A DNA stretch of 64,000 nt from Pseudomonas sp. SG20056 (GTDB lineage Bacteria; Pseudomonadota; Gammaproteobacteria; Pseudomonadales; Pseudomonadaceae). Shown in pieces: positions 17,318 through 26,219 of the stretch. The stretch is taken from contig NZ_CP134499.1 in the NCBI RefSeq assembly GCF_031764535.1, forward strand, positions 868,001 to 932,000. Reading direction: 5' to 3'. Numbering within the stretch: the stretch's first letter is position 1; each line of letters starts with the position of its first letter. The notes beneath the pieces are model-generated. The model was given only the letters and a program-made list of their open reading frames with translations, was not told the origin of the DNA and made no database searches. A program made the position numbers and the translations under genes.

Positions 17318-19363
17318 ATGCGTCAGATATCCGTATTCAGCCTGCTGGCTGTCAGCATCAGCCTGGCCAGTTCCGCCTATGCCGAGCATCTCAAACTAGA
17401 AGACAGCACAGTGGTCGGCCAGCAGCATGGGGATGCCACTGCGCCGAGCATTGCCGAGAAGCGCGCCGAGTTTGCGCGGATTCCCGGTGGTGCCAGTGTC
17501 GTCGATGGCGAAACCTACAAGACCGGCCGCGCCAGCTCGCCGCAGGATGCTTTGGGCCAGGCCACGGGGGTGTATATCCAGTCGCGCTCCGGCGCCGAGG
17601 AATCGCGCCTGTCGATCCGTGGCTCGGGCCTGCAGCGCACCTTCCATCAGCGCGGTATTCTGCTGATGCAGGACGGCGCACCGCTGAACCTGGCGGATGG
17701 CAGTGGTGACTTCCAGAGCATCGAACCGATTGCCCTGGACCATATCGAGGTCATGCGCGGCGCCAACGCCTGGCGCTACGGCGCCGCCAACCTGGGCGGG
17801 GCGATCAACTTCGTCACGCCCACCGGCAAGACCGCGCCCAAGGTGCAGCTGCGCGCCGAAGCGGGCAGCTTTGATTACCAGCGCATCTTCGGTGCGGTGG
17901 CCGAAGACTTTGGTGATTGGGATGCCTACCTGAGCTTCTCCGATTACTCCCAGGATGGTTTCCGCGATCACGCGCGCCAGGAGAACCAGCGCTACTTCGC
18001 CAATATCGGCGGGCGGATCAACGAGCGGCTGTCGACACGCTTCTATATCAGCCACGTGGAAACCGATTCGGAAATCCCCGGCAGCCTGACCAAGGCGCAG
18101 CTGCGGCGTAACCCCGAGCAGGCCGCGCTGAGCACGGTGACCGGCGATAACAAGCGTGACTTCACCCTCAACCGCATCGGCAATATCACCACCCTGCAAC
18201 TGGACGGCGGGCACAGCCTGGAGCTGTCGAGCTTCTACAGCGAGAAATCGCTGTGGCACCCGATTTTCCAGGTGCTGGAAGTCGACAGTGAAGATGTCGG
18301 CGTACGCCTGACCCACAAATGGCAGAGCACGGATGGCTGGCGCTGGAGCGGTGGCGTGGAAGCGCTGCAAGGCCGTAACCAGGCAGAAAACTACGTTAAC
18401 GTGCGCGGTAAACGCGGCAACCTAGTGGACCGTCAGGTGCAGACGGCGCGCAGCCTGAATGCCTTTACCGAGCTGGAAGTGCCGCTGGCCGAGGACTGGG
18501 CGCTGATCGGCGGCCTGACCTGGCTGCACAGCGAGCGCGATATCGATGACAAGCTGAAAAGCAGCTTCAACTTCGTCGGGGTGCCGACGGGTTTCCAAGA
18601 TGCGTCATTCAACCGTAGCTACAGTGCCCGGATTGGCCGGATCGGCCTGCGTCATGACCTGGCCGACGGTGTGCAGCTGTTCACCAACCTCAGCCAAAGT
18701 TACGAGCCGCCGACCTTTAGCGAGCTGACCGGGGGCGCCATCGTCACCGAGAACGAGGCGCAGAAGGCCAACACCCTGGAAGCCGGTATGCGCTTCACCC
18801 AGGGCAATCTGGACCTGGACCTGGCGGTTTACCGCAGCGAAATTCGCGACGAGCTGCTGGGTTACGTCAACCCGCTGGCCCCGACCCAGGTGATCACCAC
18901 CAACGCCGACCGCACCGTGCACCAGGGCATCGAGTTCGGTGGTGCCTGGCAGCTGGGTGAGGTGGTGTTGCGCGGTCAGTACCTGCTCAATGACTTCCGC
19001 TTCGACAACGACCCGGCCTACGGCAACAACCGCATTGCCGGCGTGCCGAGCCAGTTCCTCAAGGGTGAGGCGCTGTGGCAGCGCAATGGCTGGTATGCCG
19101 GCCCAACCGTCGAGTGGGTGCCGGTGCACTACGCCGCCGACCACGCCGAGTCGCTGTATGCCGAAGCCTATGCAATCTGGGGCCTGAAGGGCGGTTATCG
19201 TCCACGTGAAGGTCTGGGCTTCTTCGTCGAAGGGCGCAACCTCTCGGACAAGACCTACATCTCCACCACGGGCGTTGTGGCCAATGCCCGTGGCCAGGAT
19301 GCCGCGCTGTTTATGCCCGGTGACGGTCGCAGCTTGTATGTCGGCCTGGAGTGGAAGCTTTGA
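17318..19363 (+). CDS. TonB-dependent outer-membrane receptor (metal-chelate type)
   Basis: A 681-residue TonB-dependent receptor with a signal peptide (MRQISVFSLLAVSISLASSAYA), a plug domain (IPGGASVVDGETY, LSIRGSGLQRTFHQRGILLMQDG, IEVMRGANAWRYGAANLGGAINF) and a 22-strand-type barrel ending in LYVGLEWKL with no terminal aromatic. ATG 17318 starts the signal peptide; an in-frame TTG four codons earlier is less likely. The PepSY membrane gene overlaps its end and is surely cotranslated. Substrate: the neighbouring PCu(A)C, DUF2946 and OprC genes point to a copper chelate, but ferric-siderophore receptors have the same fold and also pair with PepSY proteins, so this is inference. Confidence 0.88.
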   Translation: MRQISVFSLLAVSISLASSAYAEHLKLEDSTVVGQQHGDATAPSIAEKRAEFARIPGGASVVDGETYKTGRASSPQDALGQATGVYIQSRSGAEESRLSIRGSGLQRTFHQRGILLMQDGAPLNLADGSGDFQSIEPIALDHIEVMRGANAWRYGAANLGGAINFVTPTGKTAPKVQLRAEAGSFDYQRIFGAVAEDFGDWDAYLSFSDYSQDGFRDHARQENQRYFANIGGRINERLSTRFYISHVETDSEIPGSLTKAQLRRNPEQAALSTVTGDNKRDFTLNRIGNITTLQLDGGHSLELSSFYSEKSLWHPIFQVLEVDSEDVGVRLTHKWQSTDGWRWSGGVEALQGRNQAENYVNVRGKRGNLVDRQVQTARSLNAFTELEVPLAEDWALIGGLTWLHSERDIDDKLKSSFNFVGVPTGFQDASFNRSYSARIGRIGLRHDLADGVQLFTNLSQSYEPPTFSELTGGAIVTENEAQKANTLEAGMRFTQGNLDLDLAVYRSEIRDELLGYVNPLAPTQVITTNADRTVHQGIEFGGAWQLGEVVLRGQYLLNDFRFDNDPAYGNNRIAGVPSQFLKGEALWQRNGWYAGPTVEWVPVHYAADHAESLYAEAYAIWGLKGGYRPREGLGFFVEGRNLSDKTYISTTGVVANARGQDAALFMPGDGRSLYVGLEWKL

Positions 19364-20877
19364 CGGCGGCTCTGCAAGCACAAGAGCTGCCGCGCCTGAC
19401 CTGGCGCCAGCGCCTGCTGCGGTTGATGCCGTGGCACAAGCGCCTGGCGCTGCTGGCCTGCCTGGGCATCTTCAGCTGGGCGGGCAGCGGCATGCTGCAC
19501 CCGCTGATGGGCTTCCTGCAGCCGCGTCCGCAAACCATGGCCACACCACAACAGGTGTTGCCGCTGGATAACCTGCGCAGTCCCGCGCAGGTGCTCGGTG
19601 CGGCGGGTGTTGCCCAGGTGCAGGGCTTGCGCCTGCTGGTGCTGGCCGCTGAGCCGTATTACCAGGCGCGTCTGGCTGGCGAACTGCAGCCACGTTACTG
19701 GCATGCACGCAGTGGTCAGGCAGTCGAGCTGGCCGGCGCTCATGCCGAAAGCCTGGCGCGGCACTACCTGGGCAGTGACGAGCCGCTGGCCTACGCCGGC
19801 AGCATCGAGCGCTTTACCAGCGAATACGCCTTTATCAACCGCCTGCTGCCGGTGGCGCGGGTCGATACCCAGCGTGATAACCAGTTGCGCCTGTATGTCG
19901 ACCTGTTTCATGACCGCCTCGGCACCCTGGTGGATCAGCGCAAGGCTTGGTTCAGCGCGTTCTTCCAGACGATGCACAGCTTTCGCTGGCTGGATGCGGC
20001 GGGCCCGTTGCGGCCGGTGCTGATGCTGGTACTGCTGGCCTCGATTGTCTCGGCGACGCTGTTTGGTGTGGCGCTGTTTATCGCCCGCCATCCATGGCGG
20101 CGACCCTGCGGGTCGTCGCTGAGCGACGTTAAAAATGGCTCCCGGCCATTTTTTATCGCCCGTCGGCGTGCCCGGACCTTCAACCGGCGGCTGCATGGCT
20201 GGTGGGGGCTCGGGCTGGCCTTGGCGACCCTGAGTTTTGCCAGCAGCGGTGCCTGGCACCTGTTGCATAAGCAGAGCGCACAGCCCTGGCCAGCGCCGTT
20301 TGTGCCGAGTTTTAACGTGGCCGAGTTGGATATGGCACCGGCGGCCAACTGGCTGCTGGCCGGTGAAGAGCTGTACATGCTCAGCCTGCTTGAACTCGAC
20401 GGCAAGCCGATCTGGCGCGCCCAGGGGCAGCAGTTCGCCAGCATGCCCAGCCTGCACTACCTGGATGCTCAGGGCCGTGAGCTGGGCAATGACACGCCGC
20501 GCCGTTATGCCCAGCAGCGCCTCGATCATTACGCCAAGTCCCTGGGCCTGGGTGAGGCACAGGCGCTTACGCTGCAGCACAGCTTCGACCACGAATACGG
20601 CTTCGTCTTCAAACGCCTGCCGGTGTTCAAGGCCAGCTATGCCGATGCGCACAACACCGCGCTGTTTATTGATCCGCTGGACGGTGCTCTGGCCAGCCGC
20701 GTGCAGGATGCTGACCGCACGGAAGGCTGGACCTTCGCCTACCTGCACAAGTGGGAGTTTCTCGCAGGTCTGGGCAATGGCTACAAGCACCTGATTCTGG
20801 GCCTGTTGGCTCTGGCTCATGTGCTGCTGGCGCTGGTGGGATTGAGCTTGATAGGTAAATCCCGTGCGTCATATTGA
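19351..20877 (+). CDS. PepSY-associated transmembrane protein, interrupted in frame by a 25-residue repeat-derived insert
   Basis: About 508 residues with four hydrophobic membrane segments (near 28-50, 222-245, 285-305 and 475-500) and two periplasmic PepSY-like regions, as in PepSY_TM proteins that accompany TonB receptors. Relatives are thought to reduce metal chelates after import. GTG 19351 overlaps the receptor end; TTG 19360 is an alternative start. Residues 243-267 come from a 75-bp repeat unit whose relatives lie between copA and copZ; removing it leaves LFIARRRARTF, a seamless join. The insert (HPWRRPCGSSLSDVKNGSRP) adds basic residues right after a membrane helix. The rest of the frame is intact. 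Confidence 0.85.
   Translation: MEALTAALQAQELPRLTWRQRLLRLMPWHKRLALLACLGIFSWAGSGMLHPLMGFLQPRPQTMATPQQVLPLDNLRSPAQVLGAAGVAQVQGLRLLVLAAEPYYQARLAGELQPRYWHARSGQAVELAGAHAESLARHYLGSDEPLAYAGSIERFTSEYAFINRLLPVARVDTQRDNQLRLYVDLFHDRLGTLVDQRKAWFSAFFQTMHSFRWLDAAGPLRPVLMLVLLASIVSATLFGVALFIARHPWRRPCGSSLSDVKNGSRPFFIARRRARTFNRRLHGWWGLGLALATLSFASSGAWHLLHKQSAQPWPAPFVPSFNVAELDMAPAANWLLAGEELYMLSLLELDGKPIWRAQGQQFASMPSLHYLDAQGRELGNDTPRRYAQQRLDHYAKSLGLGEAQALTLQHSFDHEYGFVFKRLPVFKASYADAHNTALFIDPLDGALASRVQDADRTEGWTFAYLHKWEFLAGLGNGYKHLILGLLALAHVLLALVGLSLIGKSRASY
20077..20151 (+). repeat. Structured repeat unit (64-bp core) inserted in frame in the PepSY gene
   Basis: The 64-nt core (20088-20151) is flanked by perfect 11-nt direct repeats TTTATCGCCCG (20077-20087 and 20152-20162), so one unit adds exactly 75 bp or 25 codons. 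The core begins CCATCCATGG like the units at 5295-5446. Its three hairpins are CGACCC/GGGTCG, GTCGC/GCGAC and AAAAATGGC/GCCATTTTT. The last stem has TGGC/GCCA where the other copies have TCGC/GCGA or ATCG/CGAT, a compensatory change that keeps pairing. Confidence 0.88.
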
Positions 20878-20930
20878 ATTAACCGACTGTTAACCTGGAC
20901 ACTGCGTCCACCCCAAGATGGAGTTTGCTG

Positions 20931-21410
20931 ATGTTGAAAAAGACCCTGCTGATTGCCGCTCTGCTGAGCCCAAGCCTGTTTGCCAATGCCCACGAATACA
21001 CCGCCGGCGAGCTGCATATCGAACACCCCTGGTCGCGGGAAATGCCGGCCGTAGCGCCGACGGCGGCCGCTTATTTTGTGGTGCACAACAAGGGCGCCGA
21101 GGCTGATCGCCTGCTCAGCGTCAGTACCCCAGTGGCCGGTAAGGCCGAGCTGCACGAGCATATTCACGCCGATGGCCTAATGAAAATGCAGCAGGTACAG
21201 AACGTGGCCATCCCAGCCGGTGGTGAGGTGAAGTTCGAGCCCATGGGCTACCACGTCATGCTGTTCAACCTGAAGCAGCAGGCCAAGGACGGTGAGCGCT
21301 TTCCGCTGACCTTGACCTTCGAAAAAGCCGGTGCGGTCGAAGTGGAAATCGCCGTACACAAGGACGCCCCTGCCGGTGAGAAGACCCATGGCGAAGGCCA
21401 CGCGCACTGA
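20931..21410 (+). CDS. Periplasmic copper chaperone PCu(A)C
   Basis: A 159-residue exported copper chaperone. The signal peptide MLKKTLLIAALLSPSLFANA is followed by the PCu(A)C fold: HIEHPWSREMP, AAAYFVVHNKG, then the Cu(I) ligands in LHEHIHADGLMKMQ and FEPMGYHVMLF, matching the His/Met-rich site of the family. The C-terminus is His-rich (HGEGHAH), an extra copper-binding tail seen in some members. These proteins deliver Cu(I) to cytochrome oxidase or hold it in the periplasm. ATG 20931 with GATGGAG 7 nt upstream is preferred. It sits between the PepSY gene and the second DUF2946 gene. Confidence 0.92.
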   Translation: MLKKTLLIAALLSPSLFANAHEYTAGELHIEHPWSREMPAVAPTAAAYFVVHNKGAEADRLLSVSTPVAGKAELHEHIHADGLMKMQQVQNVAIPAGGEVKFEPMGYHVMLFNLKQQAKDGERFPLTLTFEKAGAVEVEIAVHKDAPAGEKTHGEGHAH

Positions 21411-21541
21411 TCTGCGCACCCAGCCCCGCTGCGTTGTAGCGGGGTTGCTGTTGTTCGGTGATGTTTACCGTCATTGATTTGCATCAGCCGTCCTGCTCAG
21501 GCCATTAGCCATACTCGGCACAGGATTCTTGAGTTGCCGTA

Positions 21542-21913
21542 ATGCCCCGCAATCGCTTCTTCACCGCCGATTACTGCGCAAGCTGGCTGGCCCTGTTGGC
21601 CATGCTGTTGCTCAATGTCGGGCCGTTGCTGTCGCAGCTCACTGCACCGGCTGAACCGGCCTGGCTGACGGAGCTGGCTTGCGGCGAGCATGCCGGTAGC
21701 CATAACAACCCGCTGGATCACGACGCGCTGTGGGCCAAGTGCGGCTATTGCACCCTGTTGCTCAACAGCCCGGCCACCGGTTGTGTCAGTCCAGCGCTAG
21801 CCCTGACGGCCGTTGCGTCTGCGGATCGGCATCGTGCGCCGGTGCGCAGCGGCGTTGCCCGCTCAGCTATTTTCCCCGGTTCGCGCAGCCGCGCACCGCC
21901 TGCCTATTCCTGA
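21542..21913 (+). CDS. DUF2946 family protein preceding OprC
   Basis: A 123-residue protein of the DUF2946 family with an N-terminal membrane segment or signal anchor (WLALLAMLLLNVGPLLSQL) and the motif HDALWAKCGYCTLLL with two Cys separated by two residues. P. aeruginosa has a DUF2946 gene in the same place before oprC (PA3789-PA3790). The function is unproven; the CxxC-like motif and repeated pairing with OprC suggest a role in handling incoming copper. It ends 76 nt before the oprC start. It is the second DUF2946 member in this cluster. Confidence 0.78.
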   Translation: MPRNRFFTADYCASWLALLAMLLLNVGPLLSQLTAPAEPAWLTELACGEHAGSHNNPLDHDALWAKCGYCTLLLNSPATGCVSPALALTAVASADRHRAPVRSGVARSAIFPGSRSRAPPAYS

Positions 21914-21989
21914 TCGCCATTGCCCTGTTGCTGGTGCCGCGCATGCGGTGCTGGCCATTCCCTGGTTCTGTCTCGATTCTGGAATAGTC

Positions 21990-24086
21990 ATGTCTACTCG
22001 TTCGCTTTTGATCAGCACTGCACCTTTTCGACTGGCGCCGCTGTGCGTCGGCCTGCTGTTGGCCACTCAGGCGCATGCCGCGCAAACTACTGAACACGAC
22101 CCGGAGCAGCATGCACTGCAATTGCCGCCCTCGGTGGTCACCGCCGTGCAGCAAAGCTCGCCGCTGACCGTGGTGGCCGACCCCAAGGACCCGCGCCAGC
22201 CGGTGCCGGCCAGTGATGCAGCGGATTATCTGAAGACCATCCCCGGTTTCTCCGCGATTCGCAGCGGCGGCAGCAACAGTGATCCCGTGCTGCGCGGCAT
22301 GTTCGGCTCGCGCTTGCTGCTGCTCACCGACGGCGGGCAGATGTTTGGTGCCTGCCCGGGCCGGATGGATGCACCCAGCTCCTATATCTCGCCGGAAACC
22401 TTTGACCTGCTGACCGTGACCAAGGGCCCGCAAACGGTGATCTGGGGCCCAGGTGCCTCGGCCGGTGTGGTGCGTTTCGACCGTGAGCCGGAGCGTTTCG
22501 GTGAGCTGGGTGCGCGTCTGCATGCCAGCGTGCTGGCGGGCTCCAACGGCCGTTTTGACCAGACCCTGGATGGTGCTGTGGGCGGTGAGCAAGGCTATCT
22601 GCGGGTGACCGGTAACCGCTCGCATTCGGACGATTACGACAACGGAAACGGCGACACCATCCCCTCGCGCTGGGACAAATGGAACGGCGACGTGGCCCTG
22701 GGCTGGACGCCGGATGACGATACGCTGATTGAGCTCACCGCCGGCCGTGGTGATGGCGAAGCACGCTATGGTGGCCGCAGCATGGACGGTACCCAGTTCA
22801 AGCGTGAAAGCCTGGGCCTGCGCGTGGAGCGCAGCAACCTCGGTGGCGTGCTGGATAAGGTCGAGGCCAAGGTCTACTACAACTACGCCGACCACATCAT
22901 GGACAACTTCCGCCTGCGCATGCCCGATCCAACCAGCATGATGCCTGGCCCAATGGCCGCGCAGGTTGACCGCCGCACCCTGGGTGCACGCCTGGCCGCC
23001 ACCTGGGCGTGGGAGGATGTCGAGTTGATCACCGGGGTCGATGCGCAGCGCAGCGAACACCGCCAGCGCGTTTCCGACGGCGGCATGATGGGTATGCCCT
23101 ATGTCGATGCTGATCGTTTCCCCTGGGACAAGGACGCGCTGATGCACAACTACGGTGTGTTTGCCGAATCCACCTGGCGCCTGGCCGAGCGTGATCGACT
23201 GATCTCCGGTGCCCGTCTGGATCGTGCTTCGGCCAAGGATTACCGACCCAACTTCAGCGGCATGATGGGCATGACCACGCCCAACCCGACGGCTGGCGAG
23301 ACTCGTGCCGATACCCTACCGAGTGGCTTTGTGCGCTATGAGCACGACTTGTCCGGCTCGCCGACCACCGTCTATGCCGGCATCGGCCATGTGCAGCGTT
23401 TCCCTGACTACTGGGAGCTGTTCTCCGCCGGGCTCAATGGCCCGGCTGGCGCGGACAACGCCTTCGACGGCATCAAGCCGGAGAAGACCACCCAGCTCGA
23501 TGTCGGCATCCAGTACAAGGGTGACGCTCTGCAGGCCTGGGCCTCGGCTTATGTCGGCCAGGTGCGTGACTACATTCTGTTCGACTATCGCGGTATGAGC
23601 ACCCAGGTCGACAACGTCGACGCGCGCATCATGGGCGGCGAGTTGGGTGTGGCGTATGACCTGACGAGCAACTGGAAAACCGATGCCACCCTGGCCTATG
23701 CCTGGGGCAAGAACAGCAGTGACGGCGAAGCACTGCCGCAGATGCCGCCACTGGAAGCACGCCTGGGGCTGAGCTATCAGCGTGACGGCTGGAGCGTTGG
23801 CGCCCTGTGGCGGGTGGTTGATGGCCAGGGCCGCATTGCGGACGGGCGCGGCAACGTGGTGGGGCAGGATTTCAGCGACAGCGCTGGCTTCGGCGTGCTC
23901 TCGCTCAACGGTGCTTACCGTGTGACCAAGCAGGTCAAGCTCAGCGCCGGGGTGGATAACCTGCTCGACAAGCAATACGCCGAGCACCTCAACCTGGGCG
24001 GTGATGCCGGTTTCGGCTTCCCTGCCGATACCCGGATCGACGAGCCAGGCCGCACCCTCTGGGCCAAGGTCGATTTCGACTTCTGA
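21990..24086 (+). CDS. oprC: TonB-dependent copper receptor OprC
   Basis: A 698-residue outer-membrane copper importer. After a signal peptide ending TQAHA come the plug (PGFSAIRSGGSNSDPVLRGM) and the barrel, closing with RTLWAKVDFDF. The Cu(I) site established for P. aeruginosa OprC, CxxxM plus HxM, is present as Cys122-Met126 (CPGRM) and His302-Met304 (HIM), so copper binding should be retained. Surface loops are rich in Met (SMMPGPMA, GGMMGMPY, SGMMGM). The ATG at 21990 opens the signal peptide; the frame upstream overlaps the DUF2946 gene. An REP pair follows the stop. Confidence 0.95.
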   Translation: MSTRSLLISTAPFRLAPLCVGLLLATQAHAAQTTEHDPEQHALQLPPSVVTAVQQSSPLTVVADPKDPRQPVPASDAADYLKTIPGFSAIRSGGSNSDPVLRGMFGSRLLLLTDGGQMFGACPGRMDAPSSYISPETFDLLTVTKGPQTVIWGPGASAGVVRFDREPERFGELGARLHASVLAGSNGRFDQTLDGAVGGEQGYLRVTGNRSHSDDYDNGNGDTIPSRWDKWNGDVALGWTPDDDTLIELTAGRGDGEARYGGRSMDGTQFKRESLGLRVERSNLGGVLDKVEAKVYYNYADHIMDNFRLRMPDPTSMMPGPMAAQVDRRTLGARLAATWAWEDVELITGVDAQRSEHRQRVSDGGMMGMPYVDADRFPWDKDALMHNYGVFAESTWRLAERDRLISGARLDRASAKDYRPNFSGMMGMTTPNPTAGETRADTLPSGFVRYEHDLSGSPTTVYAGIGHVQRFPDYWELFSAGLNGPAGADNAFDGIKPEKTTQLDVGIQYKGDALQAWASAYVGQVRDYILFDYRGMSTQVDNVDARIMGGELGVAYDLTSNWKTDATLAYAWGKNSSDGEALPQMPPLEARLGLSYQRDGWSVGALWRVVDGQGRIADGRGNVVGQDFSDSAGFGVLSLNGAYRVTKQVKLSAGVDNLLDKQYAEHLNLGGDAGFGFPADTRIDEPGRTLWAKVDFDF

Positions 24087-24097
24087 TGTGTCCAGTT

Positions 24098-24150
24098 GTG
24101 GGAGGGGCTTTAGCCGCGAGCTTTTGAGTCGCGGCTAAAGCCCCTCCCAC
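24098..24150. repeat. Inverted REP pair
   Basis: Two 22-nt arms (24098-24119 and 24129-24150) of the GTGGGAGGGGCTTTAGCCGC type face each other across 9 nt. The same arm appears in four more pairs in this window. It lies 11 nt after the oprC stop, where such hairpins can protect the 3' end of the transcript. Confidence 0.9.
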
Positions 24151-24252
24151 ATCCGCGTGATGAATTTGTGCAGGCTAATACAGCCTTAAGGTTAAAGCGC
24201 GAAAGTAGTCCCCGCAGACACACAACTTCCCCTGCATTACGAGGACTTCACC

Positions 24253-24519
24253 ATGCGCAAATTGCTTCTGCTGTCTCTGGTACTGGCCAGCCCGCTGACC
24301 TTCGCCGCCACTCAATGCACCACCGCCGACAAGGCGCAGTGGCAGGACCAGGACAAATTCCAGGCTGACCTCAAAGCCCAGGGCTACGAGATCAAGAAGT
24401 TCAAAGTGACTGGCGGCAATTGCTACGAAATCTACGGTTTCAACAAAGAAGGCCAGAAGGTCGAAATCTACTTCGATCCGGTCGATGGCAAGGTCATCAA
24501 AAGCGAAATCGACGGCTGA
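24253..24519 (+). CDS. Small periplasmic PepSY-domain protein
   Basis: An 88-residue exported protein: signal peptide MRKLLLLSLVLASPLTFAA, then one PepSY domain (LKAQGYEIKKFKVTGGNCYEIYGFNKEGQKVEIYFDPVDGKVIKSE). Two Cys (in QCTT and NCYE) may form a disulphide. GAGGA sits 8 nt before the ATG. Its stop overlaps the cytochrome b561 start in a TGATG arrangement, so the two are translationally coupled. PepSY/b561 pairs are common in Pseudomonas and other proteobacteria and may act in periplasmic electron transfer; this role is inferred. Confidence 0.85.
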   Translation: MRKLLLLSLVLASPLTFAATQCTTADKAQWQDQDKFQADLKAQGYEIKKFKVTGGNCYEIYGFNKEGQKVEIYFDPVDGKVIKSEIDG

Positions 24520-25052
24520 TGAACGCTACCACCACACGCCTCTGGGACCCGCTGGTCAGGTTGTTCCATTGGTCTCTGGCGAGCGCTTTCCTGGCCAATT
24601 ACTTCTTCACCGAAGAGGGCGAGAACTGGCACCGCTGGTTCGGTTACTACGCCGTGGCCTGGTTGGCGATCCGCCTGGTGTGGGGCTTTATCGGCACACC
24701 GGCAGCGCGCTGGGCGGACTTTTGGCCGACCCGGGCGCGCCTGGCCGAACACCTGCGGGCATTGCTCAGCGGCCGTGATTACCACCGCATGGGGCATTCC
24801 CCGCTGGGCGGCTTGGTGATGATCGGCATGATGCTGTTGATGCTCGGCCTGGGCGTGACCGGCTTTCTGATGGAGGAGGTCGATTACTTCTGGGGCGTTG
24901 ATTTACCGCTGGATATCCATGAATTCTGCGCCGATGGGCTGATGGCCCTGGTGGGCCTGCACATCGTGGCGGCGCTGTTTGAAAGCTACCGTCTGAAGGA
25001 AAACCTGCCGTTGTCGATGGTCACCGGCAAGCGGCGCAAGCTGGATCACTGA
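24519..25052 (+). CDS. Cytochrome b561 family membrane protein
   Basis: A 177-residue, four-helix di-heme cytochrome b. The opening LWDPLVRLFHWSLASAFLANYF carries one heme-ligand His, with others in GENWHRWFGYYAV, HSPLGGLVMIGMM and ALVGLHIVAALFE. Family members pass electrons between the quinone pool and periplasmic partners. Its start overlaps the stop of the PepSY gene. In this setting it could power reduction of Cu(II) near the copper importer, but a general role with the PepSY protein is as likely. Confidence 0.9.
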   Translation: MNATTTRLWDPLVRLFHWSLASAFLANYFFTEEGENWHRWFGYYAVAWLAIRLVWGFIGTPAARWADFWPTRARLAEHLRALLSGRDYHRMGHSPLGGLVMIGMMLLMLGLGVTGFLMEEVDYFWGVDLPLDIHEFCADGLMALVGLHIVAALFESYRLKENLPLSMVTGKRRKLDH

Positions 25053-25062
25053 GTTTTTATCT

Positions 25063-25123
25063 GTCGCGGCTAAAGCCCCTCCCACGGTACGCGCGCTGAT
25101 GTGGGAGGCGCTTTAGCGGCGAC
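25063..25123. repeat. Inverted REP pair (one diverged arm)
   Basis: Arms at 25063-25085 and 25101-25123 belong to the same REP family as the pair after oprC. The second arm has changes (GAGGCGC and GCGGCGAC). It lies between convergent cytochrome b561 and adenine deaminase genes and may serve as a shared 3' boundary. Confidence 0.85.
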
Positions 25124-25131
25124 TTTCAGCC

Positions 25132-26091
<960 letters not shown>

Positions 26092-26219
26092 TTATCAGGC
26101 GTGGTCGCGACAAAGTTTAACCGTAAGGACAGGATTTCGCCGAATCAGCCGGGTGCTAAATCGCCTTGGCCGCGCAACGCTCTCGCGGCCAAGGCCGTTC
26201 CTCCGGGGCGCGGGCGGAG

